Counted from the first letter of the stretch, positions 26,990 through 36,924 are shown. The stretch is DNA of 64,000 bases from Acinetobacter lactucae (GCF_001605885.1 NZ_LRPE01000039.1:186001-250000); one strand, 5' to 3'. The notes: generated from the letters alone by a model not told the origin. Made by a program: numbers and translations.

Positions 26990-29338
26990 TTATTTAGAAC
27001 CTTTAATTCCTGCTTGCAATAACAATGCACCTAAACCACCAATCTTTTGTTCTTGTGGTTTTTCTTGCTTGTTACGCTGAGGACGTTCAGCTTGATCTTT
27101 ACGTGGTTGAGGACGTTTACCTTGAGGCTTACGCTCAAAACGTTGTTCGTTATTTTGCTCACGGCGTGGTGGACGCTGTGCTTTTACAGGTGCAGAACCT
27201 TCGGCACGCATACTTAAGTTCACGCGATTACGTTCAGCATCAACCTGCATAACACGCACTTGTACGATCTGACCCGGTTTTACAACTTTATGCGGATCAG
27301 AAACGAACTCATTCGCTAATTCAGAAATATGAACTAAACCATCCTGATGCACACCAATATCAACAAAGGCACCAAAGTTTGTGACATTAGTAATCACACC
27401 TTCAAGCTGCATACCTTCAGTTAATTGGCCCACTTCAGTGATATCTTCACGGAATTTAGCAGTACGGAACTCTGGACGTGGGTCACGGCCCGGTTTTTCA
27501 AGTTCAGCTAATACGTCTTGAACTGTTGGCAAACCAAATTTGTCATCAACAAATTCATCAGCTTTTACTTGGCGAATGATTTCGGTATTACCAATGATGT
27601 CTTTCACAGTTGTGGCTTTTGCTGCAACAATTTTCTCAACAAGGCCATAACTTTCAGGGTGAACAGCAGAAGCATCTAAAGGTTCAGAACCATTTTGGAT
27701 ACGTAAGAAACCAGCTGCTTGTTCAAAAGTACGCTCGCCTAAACGTGGTACGCTTTTCAAAGCTTGACGGTTATCAAAACGACCATGCTCTTTGCGATAC
27801 TCAACAATTTGCTGAGCAATCGCTTTATTCAAACCTGCAATGTAAGCCAAGATTGCTGGCGAAGCAGTATTTACATCAACACCAACAGCGTTCACACAGT
27901 CTTCAACTACCGCATCAAGTGTTTTAGCCAAACCAGTTTGATTCACATCATGTTGATATTGACCTACACCAATTGATTTCGGATCAATCTTAACAAGTTC
28001 AGCAAGAGGATCTTGTAAACGGCGAGCAATCGACACTGCACCACGAATTGAAACATCAAGTTCTGGAAGTTCTGCCGCAGCAAGTTCACTTGCTGAATAA
28101 ACAGATGCACCCGCTTCACTTACAGTCACACGCGTTAATTTAAGGTCTGTATTTGCAGCCATCATTTCAGCCACTACAGCTTCCGTTTCACGGCTAGCTG
28201 TACCGTTACCAATGGCAATAAGCTCTACATTATATTCACGGCATAAACGTGCAAGCTCAGCAATAGAGCCTTCTTTATCTTCTTTAGGCGCAAATGGATA
28301 AATCGTGCTGTGGGCAAGTACATCCCCTGAATCACTCACGACTGCAAGTTTAACGCCTGTACGAATGCCAGGGTCAACACCTAAAGTCGTACGGCTACCC
28401 GCTGGTGCTGATAACAATAAATGACGAAGATTTTCAGCAAATACCTGCATTGCTTCGGCTTCGGCAGTAAGACGCTTCTCTGTCAGCAATGAATGCTCGA
28501 TTTGAGGACGAACTTTACCCAACCAGAACAATTTAGCAGTTTGCTTTAAGAAGTCCTGACGTGCTTGAGGTTGAATTTGCTCAAGGTTGTATTCAGTTTC
28601 GATACGTGCCAATGGTGCATCATCTTCACCATCTACTTTTAAACCTAATACGTTTTCTTGACGGCCACGTAACATCGCCAATAAACGATGTGAAGGCAGT
28701 TTGTTCAGACCTTCAGAAAATTCAAAGTAATCACGGAATTTTTTACCGACTTCTTTCTTTTCTTCAGAAGCAACTGTACTTTTTAACACTGCAGTTTTTG
28801 CAAAAGTTGCTTTTAATTCTGTAGTAAGCGCAATATTTTGTGCCCAATCATCAATTAGAATATGCTGAATCGCATCTAATTGACTTTCAACATCTGGATA
28901 GTCTTCGTGACTAAAACCAGCTAATGCTTCTGTCGGGTCAACTTGTTCTGCAATAATTTTTTCAGCAATCGGTCCTAGACCTGCTTCTTTTGCTTTAAAA
29001 GACTTACTTGTACGCTTAGGACGATACGGTGCATAAATTTCTTCTAAAGCATTTTTTGTTTCGGCTGCATTCACCCGCGCCAACAAGTCATCACTCAATT
29101 TATTCTGTTCTTGCAATGACTGAATAACCTTTTCACGGCGCTCATATAAATCACGTAAATACGCTAAACGAGTATCTAATTGGCGTAACTGCGTATCATC
29201 TAAACCTTGTGTTACTTCTTTACGGTAACGGGCAATGAATGGAACACTGGCACCTTCGTCAATTAAGCGGATGGCAGCTTCTACTTGGTTTGGACGTACG
29301 GCAAGTTCACTTGCCAACTGCTGAACTAAGTCAGTCAT
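26990..29338 (-). CDS. tex: RNA-binding transcription accessory protein Tex
   Basis: Cytoplasmic Spt6-like factor. Domains in order: helical Tex N-terminal region, a YqgF/RNase H-like fold (TTLGVDPGIRTGVKLAVV), helix-hairpin-helix segments (GVDVNTASPAILAYIAGL), and an S1 RNA-binding domain (GMQLEGVITNVTNFGAFVDIGVHQDGLVHIS), then a basic, Gln/Pro/Arg-rich tail. I chose the ATG at 29338 (MTDLVQQLASEL), the conserved N terminus, giving 782 residues; the frame remains open to 29374. Single-gene unit. Confidence 0.95.
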   Translation of the reverse strand: MTDLVQQLASELAVRPNQVEAAIRLIDEGASVPFIARYRKEVTQGLDDTQLRQLDTRLAYLRDLYERREKVIQSLQEQNKLSDDLLARVNAAETKNALEEIYAPYRPKRTSKSFKAKEAGLGPIAEKIIAEQVDPTEALAGFSHEDYPDVESQLDAIQHILIDDWAQNIALTTELKATFAKTAVLKSTVASEEKKEVGKKFRDYFEFSEGLNKLPSHRLLAMLRGRQENVLGLKVDGEDDAPLARIETEYNLEQIQPQARQDFLKQTAKLFWLGKVRPQIEHSLLTEKRLTAEAEAMQVFAENLRHLLLSAPAGSRTTLGVDPGIRTGVKLAVVSDSGDVLAHSTIYPFAPKEDKEGSIAELARLCREYNVELIAIGNGTASRETEAVVAEMMAANTDLKLTRVTVSEAGASVYSASELAAAELPELDVSIRGAVSIARRLQDPLAELVKIDPKSIGVGQYQHDVNQTGLAKTLDAVVEDCVNAVGVDVNTASPAILAYIAGLNKAIAQQIVEYRKEHGRFDNRQALKSVPRLGERTFEQAAGFLRIQNGSEPLDASAVHPESYGLVEKIVAAKATTVKDIIGNTEIIRQVKADEFVDDKFGLPTVQDVLAELEKPGRDPRPEFRTAKFREDITEVGQLTEGMQLEGVITNVTNFGAFVDIGVHQDGLVHISELANEFVSDPHKVVKPGQIVQVRVMQVDAERNRVNLSMRAEGSAPVKAQRPPRREQNNEQRFERKPQGKRPQPRKDQAERPQRNKQEKPQEQKIGGLGALLLQAGIKGSK

Positions 29339-30006
29339 CGTGTTTGATCCCACAAGGATAAAGTTTAAAAGCACTGATTATAAAGACCAAGCCCATAAAA
29401 TCCACACTTGTTTGCGTATTCAAAACGTTTTTTTGTATTGACTCTGAATATTTATAGTTTTTACGACGATTAGAGCACATAAAAATAGGCGTTTAACTAT
29501 GAAAAAATTAAGACTGAACCCTACCTTTTAATATTTATAAAATATAAACGTATGACTTGTGTCATGAATATGACAAAAATTTAATATAATTTATGAGAAA
29601 ATGATCATATTGATACATAGCCCAAAAGATCAAAAGATTGAGGTTGAGCACTGTTTTATTCTTCTAATTTTTCATCAGGTTTAACTATTTGCCCAACTCA
29701 ACGATTAAAAGCTCTATGATAGTCTATTAAGCCTGATAGAAATAATGCATTTCAAACAAAGAGTTATTGCGATTAAGGTGTTCAAAAATTATTGAAAATT
29801 TAAGTATTTGTTTTTTTTGAGCGGTCTTTGCTAAATTATGGGCTTAAGATGTTGTTTTTTGGTTTCAAACTACCTTGAAAATTGTAATTTTGAGCAAATT
29901 GATACATAGTCTAAACAAGAACATCGGCATTATACTGAGGGCTTGTTGGCAATAAGCCTCTCCGACCCAATAATATATAAATTATGACTTTAAAAGGGAG
30001 TACATC
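29339..30006. promoter_or_regulatory. Long AT-rich regulatory region upstream of ompR
   Basis: About 670 bp with no credible gene. It must hold the divergent promoters of tex and ompR. A 12-bp direct repeat, ATTGATACATAG, occurs at 29609-29620 and 29898-29909. A ribosome-binding site (AAGGGAG) stands before 30007. A small RNA cannot be excluded, but I see no clear terminator hairpin inside. Confidence 0.5.
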
Positions 30007-30771
30007 ATGAGTTTAGTTGTACCTGCTGAACATCCTGAAACCGTACACAACGAAACGGATCGTGTCGAACGTATTTTAGTGGTCGATGACGATGTGCGTT
30101 TACGTACCCTCTTGCAACGTTTTTTGGAAGATAAAGGCTTTGTTGTAAAAACTGCCCACGATGCTTCGCAAATGGACCGTTTATTACAACGTGAGTTATT
30201 TTCACTTATCGTACTCGACTTTATGTTACCGGTTGAAGATGGTTTAAGTATTTGCCGTCGTTTACGCCAATCAAATATTGATACGCCAATCATCATGTTA
30301 ACAGCACGTGGTAGCGATTCAGACCGTATTGCCGGTCTTGAAGCTGGTGCAGACGATTACTTACCAAAACCATTTAATCCAAATGAGCTTTTAGCACGTA
30401 TCCGTGCGGTATTACGTCGCCAAGTGCGTGAAGTTCCGGGTGCACCGAGCCAACAAGTTGAAGTAGTTAGCTTTGGTCCATGGTCTTTAGACTTGTCTAC
30501 CCGTACCCTGACACGCGAAGGTCAAATTGTTACTCTAACAACTGGCGAATTTGCAGTATTAAAAGCATTGGTACAACACCCACGTGAACCATTAACACGC
30601 GATAAATTGATGAACTTAGCGCGTGGCCGTGAATGGGGTGCAATGGAACGTTCAATTGACGTTCAAGTTTCTCGTTTACGTCGTTTGATTGAAGATAACC
30701 CTGCACGTGCACGTTACATCCAAACTGTATGGGGTGTGGGCTATGTATTCGTTCCAGATGGTGCTGAATAA
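30007..30771 (+). CDS. ompR: Response regulator OmpR
   Basis: 254-residue OmpR-family transcription factor. The receiver domain has the acidic pocket DDD (27-29), phospho-acceptor D71 in VLDFMLP, T99 and K121. The winged-helix DNA-binding domain ends in the family pattern IDVQVSRLRRLIEDNPARARYIQTVWGVGYVF. About 15 extra residues precede the receiver core. It is followed after 17 bp by envZ. The pair senses envelope or osmotic conditions in relatives; in Acinetobacter the regulon is not visible here. Confidence 0.94.
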   Translation: MSLVVPAEHPETVHNETDRVERILVVDDDVRLRTLLQRFLEDKGFVVKTAHDASQMDRLLQRELFSLIVLDFMLPVEDGLSICRRLRQSNIDTPIIMLTARGSDSDRIAGLEAGADDYLPKPFNPNELLARIRAVLRRQVREVPGAPSQQVEVVSFGPWSLDLSTRTLTREGQIVTLTTGEFAVLKALVQHPREPLTRDKLMNLARGREWGAMERSIDVQVSRLRRLIEDNPARARYIQTVWGVGYVFVPDGAE

Positions 30772-30788
30772 GCTTGAGATAAGATAGA

Positions 30789-32246
30789 GTGAGTTTAGAA
30801 CCAATCGCCCCACAGAACTTTACCGATTACGTGACCTACTCAGAACGTAAACGGACTCGATGGGAACGTTTTCTCGACAAAATAAAGCCACGTTCTGCTG
30901 CCATGCGTACCACTATTTTGGTACTGCTGGTGGTGTTCTTTAGTTTGTTTATGTCGTTATGGTTCTTTTGGCGCACTCTTTATTTACCTGAAATTCAACA
31001 ACACGCCCGTTATCTTGCAGTCGAGCTTGAACTCGTCAATAACCCCGATATACGAATTTTTCATCGTGAAAATGAAGTAGATATTGATGCGTGGTTGCGT
31101 AATCGAGTCGGTATTGAATACGTTACCAACCCCAAAGAATATCCAAGTGTCCGAGAAAAGGTCATTGCGGAGTTTTTTACTAATCATGTTGAACAAAAAC
31201 TGGCAAATGAGATCGGGACTAAAGACGTTACCGTTTACTTCCAGTTTAAACCGAGCCCACGCATTTGGATTCAAACTCCGGAAATGCATGGAAACTGGGT
31301 TCGTGAGCCTTTGAAAACCTATGCCAACTACAGTCCTGAGCTCTTAGTGGGTTGGGTTGTGGGTGTTCCATTACTGTCCGCTATCATTATTTTGATTTTG
31401 GTCAGACAGATGAACCGCCCTCTGCGTCGTTTGCAAAATGCTGCCAATGAATACAGTAAATCCGGAACAGCACCTTACCTTGATACCAATCACGGTCCAT
31501 TAGAAATTCGTCAAGTAAACCAAGCCTTTAATCGCATGGTCTACACACTCGATCAGACTGAGCGTGAACGACGTATTATGCTGGCAGGTATTTCACATGA
31601 TTTACGCACCCCGCTTACACGCATACGTTTAACAGCAGAGATGCTGCCTGATGAGTTTTTACGTGAAGGCTTGGTCTACGATGTAGATGATATGGATGCA
31701 ATTCTCAATCAGTTCATTTCGTATATGCGCGATGGTTCGGATGAGGAATTGAAAGACACCAATATCAACATGCTTTTGCAAGAATTAGTCGTGCAATTTA
31801 AACCTCTCGATATTCAATTCGAAATGCAGGATGTGCCTATTATTCCGGCACGTAGCCTTTCTTTAAAAAGATTGATTGCCAACTTGATTAATAATGCAAA
31901 ACGATACGGTGCTGAACCAATTGAGCTCAGTGCAAAAGTTGAAAATGAATATATTTTAATTACCGTTGCTGATCATGGTGAAGGTATTCCAGCAGATCAA
32001 ATTGAAGAGTTAATGCAACCTTTTGTTCGCGGAGACTCAGCAAGAACCATTCAAGGCAGTGGTCTTGGGCTGGCTATTGTTAAACGTATTGTCGATATTC
32101 ATCATGGCGAGATTCAAATTCATAATCGCCAACAAGGTGGTTTAGAAGTTATTATTTCTTTACCCATCCCAAAACCGAGTACTGAAGAAAATACCACGAC
32201 GAATCCTTTGGAAAAAATAAAGCAAACATTGAGTGAGCGCTTTTAA
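30789..32246 (+). CDS. envZ: Sensor histidine kinase EnvZ
   Basis: 485-residue inner-membrane sensor. Two hydrophobic segments (TTILVLLVVFFSLFMSLWFF near residue 40 and LVGWVVGVPLLSAIIILILV near residue 186) flank a periplasmic domain of about 125 residues. A HAMP linker follows, then the H-box with H270 in GISHDLRTPLTR, N-box NLINNAKRYG, and G-boxes DHGEGIP and GSGLGLAIV. It starts with GTG, 17 bp after ompR, in the same operon. Confidence 0.94.
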   Translation: MSLEPIAPQNFTDYVTYSERKRTRWERFLDKIKPRSAAMRTTILVLLVVFFSLFMSLWFFWRTLYLPEIQQHARYLAVELELVNNPDIRIFHRENEVDIDAWLRNRVGIEYVTNPKEYPSVREKVIAEFFTNHVEQKLANEIGTKDVTVYFQFKPSPRIWIQTPEMHGNWVREPLKTYANYSPELLVGWVVGVPLLSAIIILILVRQMNRPLRRLQNAANEYSKSGTAPYLDTNHGPLEIRQVNQAFNRMVYTLDQTERERRIMLAGISHDLRTPLTRIRLTAEMLPDEFLREGLVYDVDDMDAILNQFISYMRDGSDEELKDTNINMLLQELVVQFKPLDIQFEMQDVPIIPARSLSLKRLIANLINNAKRYGAEPIELSAKVENEYILITVADHGEGIPADQIEELMQPFVRGDSARTIQGSGLGLAIVKRIVDIHHGEIQIHNRQQGGLEVIISLPIPKPSTEENTTTNPLEKIKQTLSERF

Positions 32247-32437
32247 TTTAATCAATCAGCAATTAAAAGCCTTGTTTTAATAGTAAATAAAAGCAATAAA
32301 AATCAATTAAATAAAAATCATCAATATAATTTATACCGCCATTTATTTACAAAATTAGACCTTAGCCTAACATCTATGCACTTTTCAATTTTTCATAGCT
32401 AAAATCCCCTATGTTTTGACAATATTGAGGATGTCCA

Positions 32438-33952
32438 ATGTCTTTAAGTCGTATTCGCCTAGCTTCTCTTCATGACAAGGTCATCAGTGCTGAACAAGCT
32501 GCGCAATTCATCGAAAATGGAATGACCGTTGGTATGAGTGGTTTTACTCGTGCCGGTGAAGCTAAAGCTGTTCCACAAGCACTTGTAGAGCATGCAAAGA
32601 AAAATCCGTTAAAAATCACGTTAATTACGGGTGCTAGCTTAGGTAATGACTTAGACAAACAACTCACGGAAGCAGGTGTTTTATCTCGTCGTATGCCATT
32701 TCAGGTAGACAACACATTACGTCGTGCGATTAACAACGGCGAAGTTATGTTTATTGATCAACATTTATCAGAAACTGTTGAGCAAATGCGTAACCAGCAA
32801 CTTAAACGTCCAGACGTTGCGGTGATTGAAGCAATTGCGATTACTGAAGATGGCGGCATTATTCCAACAACTTCTGTAGGTAACTCTGCAAGCTTTGCTA
32901 TTTTTGCCGAAAAAGTTATTGTTGAAATCAACACCTCTTTAAGCGAAAGCTTTGAAGGTCTACACGACATCTACATTCCGACTTATCGTCCAACACGTAC
33001 TCCAATTCCATTAACAAAAGTGGATGAGCGTATTGGTACAACAGCAATCCAAATCGATCCTGCAAAAATTGTAGGTATTGTATTTAACGATACACATGAC
33101 TCACCATCAACCGTAACTCCTCCAGATGATGAGACTCAAGGCATCGCAAACCACCTTATTGCTTTCTTTAACAAAGAAGTTGCAGAAGGCCGTTTACCAA
33201 AAAATCTTGGTCCATTACAAGCAGGGATTGGTTCTATTGCCAACGCTGTATTAACAGGTTTAAAAGATTCTGATTTTGAAGACCTCATTATGTACTCAGA
33301 AGTACTACAAGACTGTACTTTTGAACTCATTGATGCAGGCAAAATGAAATTTGCTTCTGGTAGCTCAATTACCCTTTCTGCAAAATGTGGCGAAAAAGTT
33401 TTTGGCAATATCGAAGCTTACAAAGACAAATTAGTGCTCCGCCCACAAGAAATTTCCAACCACCCTGAATTGGTACGTCGTTTAGGTATCATCGGCATTA
33501 ACACTGCACTTGAGTTTGATATTTACGGTAACGTGAACTCAACTCACGTATGCGGTACTAAAATGATGAACGGTATTGGTGGTTCAGGTGACTTCGCTCG
33601 TAACGCACACTTGGCAATCTTTGTGACTAAATCAATTGCTAAAGGCGGCGATATCTCTTCTATCGTGCCGATGGTGAGCCACGTTGACCATAGTGAACAC
33701 GACGTTGATATTTTAGTGACAGAGCAAGGTTTAGCAGACTTACGTGGTTTAGCACCTCGTGAGCGTGCTCGCGCTATTATCGATAACTGTGTACACCCAC
33801 TTTATCGTGGTGCATTAAACGACTACTTTGATCGTGCATGTGCTAAAGGTGGACATACTCCTCACTTACTTCGTGAAGCATTGTCTTGGCATGCAAACTT
33901 CGAAGAAACAGGTCAGATGCTTCAAGCAGAACCAGTTGCAAAATCAGCTTAA
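32438..33952 (+). CDS. Acetyl-CoA hydrolase/transferase family protein (succinyl-CoA:acetate CoA-transferase type)
   Basis: 504-residue class I CoA-transferase. The N-terminal half begins GMTVGMSGFTRAGEAKAVP; the C-terminal half carries GIGSIANAVL and the catalytic glutamate in YSEVLQD (about E288), which forms the CoA thioester intermediate. The GTKMMNGIGGSGDFARNAH region matches AarC/ScpC/Cat1-type enzymes moving CoA between succinyl-CoA and acetate or propionate. The exact acceptor is inferred. Single gene with good terminator, about 190 bp after envZ. Confidence 0.9.
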   Translation: MSLSRIRLASLHDKVISAEQAAQFIENGMTVGMSGFTRAGEAKAVPQALVEHAKKNPLKITLITGASLGNDLDKQLTEAGVLSRRMPFQVDNTLRRAINNGEVMFIDQHLSETVEQMRNQQLKRPDVAVIEAIAITEDGGIIPTTSVGNSASFAIFAEKVIVEINTSLSESFEGLHDIYIPTYRPTRTPIPLTKVDERIGTTAIQIDPAKIVGIVFNDTHDSPSTVTPPDDETQGIANHLIAFFNKEVAEGRLPKNLGPLQAGIGSIANAVLTGLKDSDFEDLIMYSEVLQDCTFELIDAGKMKFASGSSITLSAKCGEKVFGNIEAYKDKLVLRPQEISNHPELVRRLGIIGINTALEFDIYGNVNSTHVCGTKMMNGIGGSGDFARNAHLAIFVTKSIAKGGDISSIVPMVSHVDHSEHDVDILVTEQGLADLRGLAPRERARAIIDNCVHPLYRGALNDYFDRACAKGGHTPHLLREALSWHANFEETGQMLQAEPVAKSA

Positions 33953-33968
33953 ATCACTGGTTTAATTC

Positions 33969-33994
33969 AAGCACTCCCTCGGGAGTGCTTTTTT
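33969..33994 (+). terminator. Terminator of the CoA-transferase gene
   Basis: AAGCACTCCC/GGGAGTGCTT with a 2-base gap between arms, then a T run. Confidence 0.92.
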
Positions 33995-34082
33995 ATTTGT
34001 TTAATTTATTGATAAAACACTGCTCAAGTCCTCATTTTTATTTTATCTTTTCAGCACATCAAAACAAAAAGTAGAAATCCAT

Positions 34083-34514
34083 ATGTTTATTATTCGTCAA
34101 TTTACAAATGCAGATCTGGATGATGTGGTTATTTTATGGGAAAGCTGTGGCCTGACCCGCCCTTGGAATAATCCTGAAACCGATATTTTCAGGAAAGTCT
34201 CACAACAGGATGATTTGTTTTTGGTTGCTATTAAAGATGAGCAACTGATTGGCACGCTTATGGGCGGCTACGACGGCCATAGAGGCTGGATTAACTATTT
34301 AGCTGTTCATCCCCACCAACAACGCTTAGGAATCGCTACAGCGCTCGTTCAGCAGCTTGAAAAGCGATTGATTGCCCGCGGTTGTCCAAAACTACAATTA
34401 CTTGTCCGCAAAGACAATTTAAATGTACTGAACTTTTACGAACAGCTTGGCTATGACGAAGTAGAAGCTGTGTGTTTAGGAAAACGACTTATTAGCGATA
34501 ATCCACCCGACTAG
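34083..34514 (+). CDS. GNAT acetyltransferase, YpeA-like
   Basis: 143 residues of a single GNAT domain. The acetyl-CoA loop is HPHQQRLGIATALVQQLE (Q/RxxGxA type) near residue 77, and NYLAVHP strand 4 precedes it; the C-terminal part has NFYEQLGYDEVE. The WxxCGLTRPWNNP N-terminal segment resembles YpeA of enterobacteria. Substrate unknown. It lies alone between the CoA-transferase and a DnaA-box cluster. Confidence 0.85.
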   Translation: MFIIRQFTNADLDDVVILWESCGLTRPWNNPETDIFRKVSQQDDLFLVAIKDEQLIGTLMGGYDGHRGWINYLAVHPHQQRLGIATALVQQLEKRLIARGCPKLQLLVRKDNLNVLNFYEQLGYDEVEAVCLGKRLISDNPPD

Positions 34515-34565
34515 CGCACCTAGTCCACACTTTCTTTTTCGCTATTAAAAAAACATATTTGGGCT

Positions 34566-34611
34566 TGGGGATAAGTAACTATACTTGTGGATAAAACGGG
34601 ATTTATACACA
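34566..34611. promoter_or_regulatory. Cluster of DnaA-box-like sites
   Basis: TGTGGATAA at 34586-34594 is the exact complement of the consensus TTATCCACA. TTATACACA at 34603-34611 also fits TTATNCACA. A third, one-mismatch site (TGGGGATAA) starts at 34566. Three sites within 46 bp of non-coding DNA suggest a DnaA-binding locus, though there is no other sign of a replication origin (no dnaA or dnaN nearby). Confidence 0.5.
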
Positions 34612-34653
34612 GGTGAATTAACGATGTGTTGGGGCAAAATAGATAGACATAAA

Positions 34654-34686
34654 AAAAGCCCTATACGTTAATGTATGGGGCTTTTT
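34654..34686 (-). terminator. Terminator of tRNA-Phe at 34693
   Basis: AAAAGCCCTATAC/GTATGGGGCTTTT stem with one G-U pair; the A run on the left is the T tail on the minus strand. Confidence 0.9.
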
Positions 34687-34692
34687 CGAATA

Positions 34693-34768
34693 TGGTGGCG
34701 AGACCCAGGATCGAACTGGGGACACACGGATTTTCAATCCGTTGCTCTACCTACTGAGCTATCACGCC
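34693..34768 (-). tRNA. tRNA-Phe (anticodon GAA), copy 1
   Basis: 76-nt cloverleaf with encoded CCA; anticodon arm ACGGA-TTGAAAA-TCCGT gives GAA. The acceptor stem GGCGTGA/TCTCGCC has a U5-U68 mismatch. Confidence 0.96.
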
Positions 34769-34857
34769 GATGGCCTGTATTAAGCCGCATCTCAGAACAA
34801 TAGTCAACAATTATCCTGAGTTTCTGATTTAAATGAGTATTTTTTATACTTAAAAAA

Positions 34858-34880
34858 AATCCCTGATGGGATCAGGGATT
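34858..34880 (-). terminator. Terminator of tRNA-Phe at 34895
   Basis: AATCCCTGAT/ATCAGGGATT around a 3-base loop, with an eight-base A run on the left (T tail on the minus strand). Confidence 0.88.
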
Positions 34881-34894
34881 GAAAACACAAATAA

Positions 34895-34970
34895 TGGTGG
34901 CGAGACCCAGGATCGAACTGGGGACACACGGATTTTCAATCCGTTGCTCTACCTACTGAGCTATCACGCC
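34895..34970 (-). tRNA. tRNA-Phe (anticodon GAA), copy 2
   Basis: Identical to copy 1, including the acceptor-stem U5-U68 mismatch, but with its own terminator. Confidence 0.96.
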
Positions 34971-35076
34971 GAAGTGGGCGTATTAAACAATGTTTATAAG
35001 AAGACGTCAAGCAACTTCCGTATTTTTTGTAACAAGTGATTATTTTTAAATCACAAACACAAAATAATAGAAGCTT

Positions 35077-35460
35077 TTAGTGATGTAGTTTACCAATGTG
35101 AGCCAAACAGCGATGAATCGCGCCACAGCCTGGTTCAAAAGTTTTAACACCTTTTGACTCTTCTATACGGCAAGCTTCTTCAACTAAGCGCTCAGCTACC
35201 CCACGACCACGGTTAGCAGGATGCACAACAATATATTCAAGAACCTTGCTTTCGCCTTGTCCTGAAGACCAAATTGCACCTATAATTTTGGTGTTAAATT
35301 CAGCAGTGTATAGCGTGGTATACTGTTGTAAATCTTGTTCAAGTTGTTCAATCGCATCGTGCCCGTCACCAAACTCCGGACTTGTATCATACAAACGCTC
35401 AAGCTGATCGCGGATCTCTGAATTATCTAGAGAACTATAAGCATGTACGGTAATAGGCAT
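35077..35460 (-). CDS. Small GNAT acetyltransferase, possibly PanZ-like acetyl-CoA sensor
   Basis: 127 residues. The central part is a compact GNAT fold with YIVVHPANRGRGVAERLVEEACR as acetyl-CoA-binding loop. The C terminus is unusual, with GCGAIHRCLAHIGKLHH in place of the common GF.xxG strand. The length and N-terminal layout recall PanZ/PanM, which promotes maturation of aspartate decarboxylase in an acetyl-CoA-dependent way, but that assignment is uncertain. It is divergent from hisB. Confidence 0.75.
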   Translation of the reverse strand: MPITVHAYSSLDNSEIRDQLERLYDTSPEFGDGHDAIEQLEQDLQQYTTLYTAEFNTKIIGAIWSSGQGESKVLEYIVVHPANRGRGVAERLVEEACRIEESKGVKTFEPGCGAIHRCLAHIGKLHH

Positions 35461-35562
35461 TGATTAACCCTCCTGAGCAAACTATGATGCTGTCACGAAT
35501 TCGTCACAGCGAAATTGTCGTTAACATCCAATCATTTTTGACGTTTTTTGAGGAACGTGTCC

Positions 35563-36156
35563 ATGACGCAACGTATCAGTGAAGTGGTTAGAAATACCAA
35601 TGAAACCAAAATTCGAGTTCGTTTAAATCTCGACGGTACTGGTCAAGGCACACTAAACACTGGAGTTCCATTTTTAGACCATATGATTGATCAAATCAAG
35701 CGACATGGCTTATTTGATATCGATATTCATTGTGACGGAGACCTCGAGATTGATGATCACCACACCGTAGAAGACTGTGGAATCACGCTTGGACAAGCTT
35801 TTGCACAAGCTTTAGGTGATAAAAAAGGTTTAAAACGCTATGGTCATTTTTATGCACCATTAGATGAAGCTTTATCTCGCGTAGTTGTCGATTTATCTGG
35901 TCGTCCGGGATTATTTATGGATATTCCATTTACCCGTGCACGCATTGGTACATTTGATGTCGATTTATTTTCTGAGTTTTTCCAAGGTTTCGTAAACCAT
36001 GCGCTTATGACCTTACACATCGACAACTTAAAAGGTAAAAATAGCCACCACCAAATCGAAAGTGTATTTAAAGCACTTGCTCGTGCTTTACGTATGGCAT
36101 GTGAAGTTGATCCACGTGCAGAAAACACGATTGCATCGACAAAAGGTAGCCTCTAA
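35563..36156 (+). CDS. hisB: Imidazoleglycerol-phosphate dehydratase
   Basis: Sixth step of histidine synthesis. A monofunctional 197-residue HisB, without the phosphatase domain found in enteric bacteria. The two manganese-binding His clusters are visible: [10 protein letters not shown] near residue 64 and NSHHQIES near residue 160. The ATG at 35563 has a GAGGAA site; the longer frame upstream lacks support. It overlaps hisH by one base. Confidence 0.96.
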   Translation: MTQRISEVVRNTNETKIRVRLNLDGTGQGTLNTGVPFLDHMIDQIKRHGLFDIDIHCDGDLEIDDHHTVEDCGITLGQAFAQALGDKKGLKRYGHFYAPLDEALSRVVVDLSGRPGLFMDIPFTRARIGTFDVDLFSEFFQGFVNHALMTLHIDNLKGKNSHHQIESVFKALARALRMACEVDPRAENTIASTKGSL

Positions 36157-36773
36157 TGACACGTATCGCGTTACTTGATTATGGCATGGGCAATCTACAC
36201 TCAGCAGCGAAAGCTCTTGAGCATGTGGGCGCTACAGTCGATGTGACCAATGATCCAAAGTTAATTGCACAAGCTGACAAAATTGTTTTTCCGGGCGTTG
36301 GTGCAATGCGTGACTGTATGCAAGGCATGCGTGAAGCAGGGATTGATGAAGTAGTACGTAAAGCTGCTTTTAATAAACCTGTTCTTGCGATTTGTGTAGG
36401 CATGCAAGCACTACTAGAAAGCTCAGAAGAAAATGGCGGCGTAGATGCACTAGGTATTTTTGATGGTGTTGTAAAACATTTTCCTCAAATGGAAGGTTTA
36501 AAAGTGCCGCATATGGGCTGGAACCAAGTTCACCAACTGGACCCGAACCATCCAATGTGGAACAACATCGAACAAGATGCTCGTTTTTACTTTGTACATA
36601 GTTACTATGTCGAACCAAAAGATGAAAGCGTTGTAGCTGCAACTTGTGATTATGGTGTGAATTTCTGCACAGCAATTCATAAAGATAATTTATTCGCGAC
36701 TCAATTCCACCCAGAGAAAAGTCACACTGCTGGTTTGCAGTTACTGAAAAACTTTGTGGAATGGAATATTTAA
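36156..36773 (+). CDS. hisH: Imidazole glycerol phosphate synthase, glutaminase subunit
   Basis: Class I glutamine amidotransferase subunit that feeds ammonia to HisF. The nucleophile is C80 in LAICVGMQ, the oxyanion region is FPGVGAM, and the His-Glu pair lies in FHPEKSH. 205 residues. Its ATG shares a base with the hisB stop (TAATG). Its partner subunit HisF is encoded about 8 kb to the right in a separate unit. Confidence 0.96.
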   Translation: MTRIALLDYGMGNLHSAAKALEHVGATVDVTNDPKLIAQADKIVFPGVGAMRDCMQGMREAGIDEVVRKAAFNKPVLAICVGMQALLESSEENGGVDALGIFDGVVKHFPQMEGLKVPHMGWNQVHQLDPNHPMWNNIEQDARFYFVHSYYVEPKDESVVAATCDYGVNFCTAIHKDNLFATQFHPEKSHTAGLQLLKNFVEWNI

Positions 36774-36790
36774 TCTGATTTAAAACTGAA

Positions 36791-36823
36791 AAAGATCAGG
36801 TCTAGATAGCCTGATCTTTTTTT
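36791..36823 (+). terminator. Terminator of hisBH
   Basis: AAAGATCAGG/CCTGATCTTT stem followed by T9. Confidence 0.93.
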
Positions 36824-36924
36824 TTATTTATAATAACAACCAATCATTTATAGAATGATATTTTATTCAACAAAATATTGAATATTTCTACTTTTAAATA
36901 AAACCAAATGATTAGGAAAACAAA

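Noticed and set aside
34566..34611. Chromosomal replication origin
   Set aside because: DnaA-type boxes are present, but there is no AT-rich unwinding repeat set and none of dnaA, dnaN, recF or gyrB nearby.
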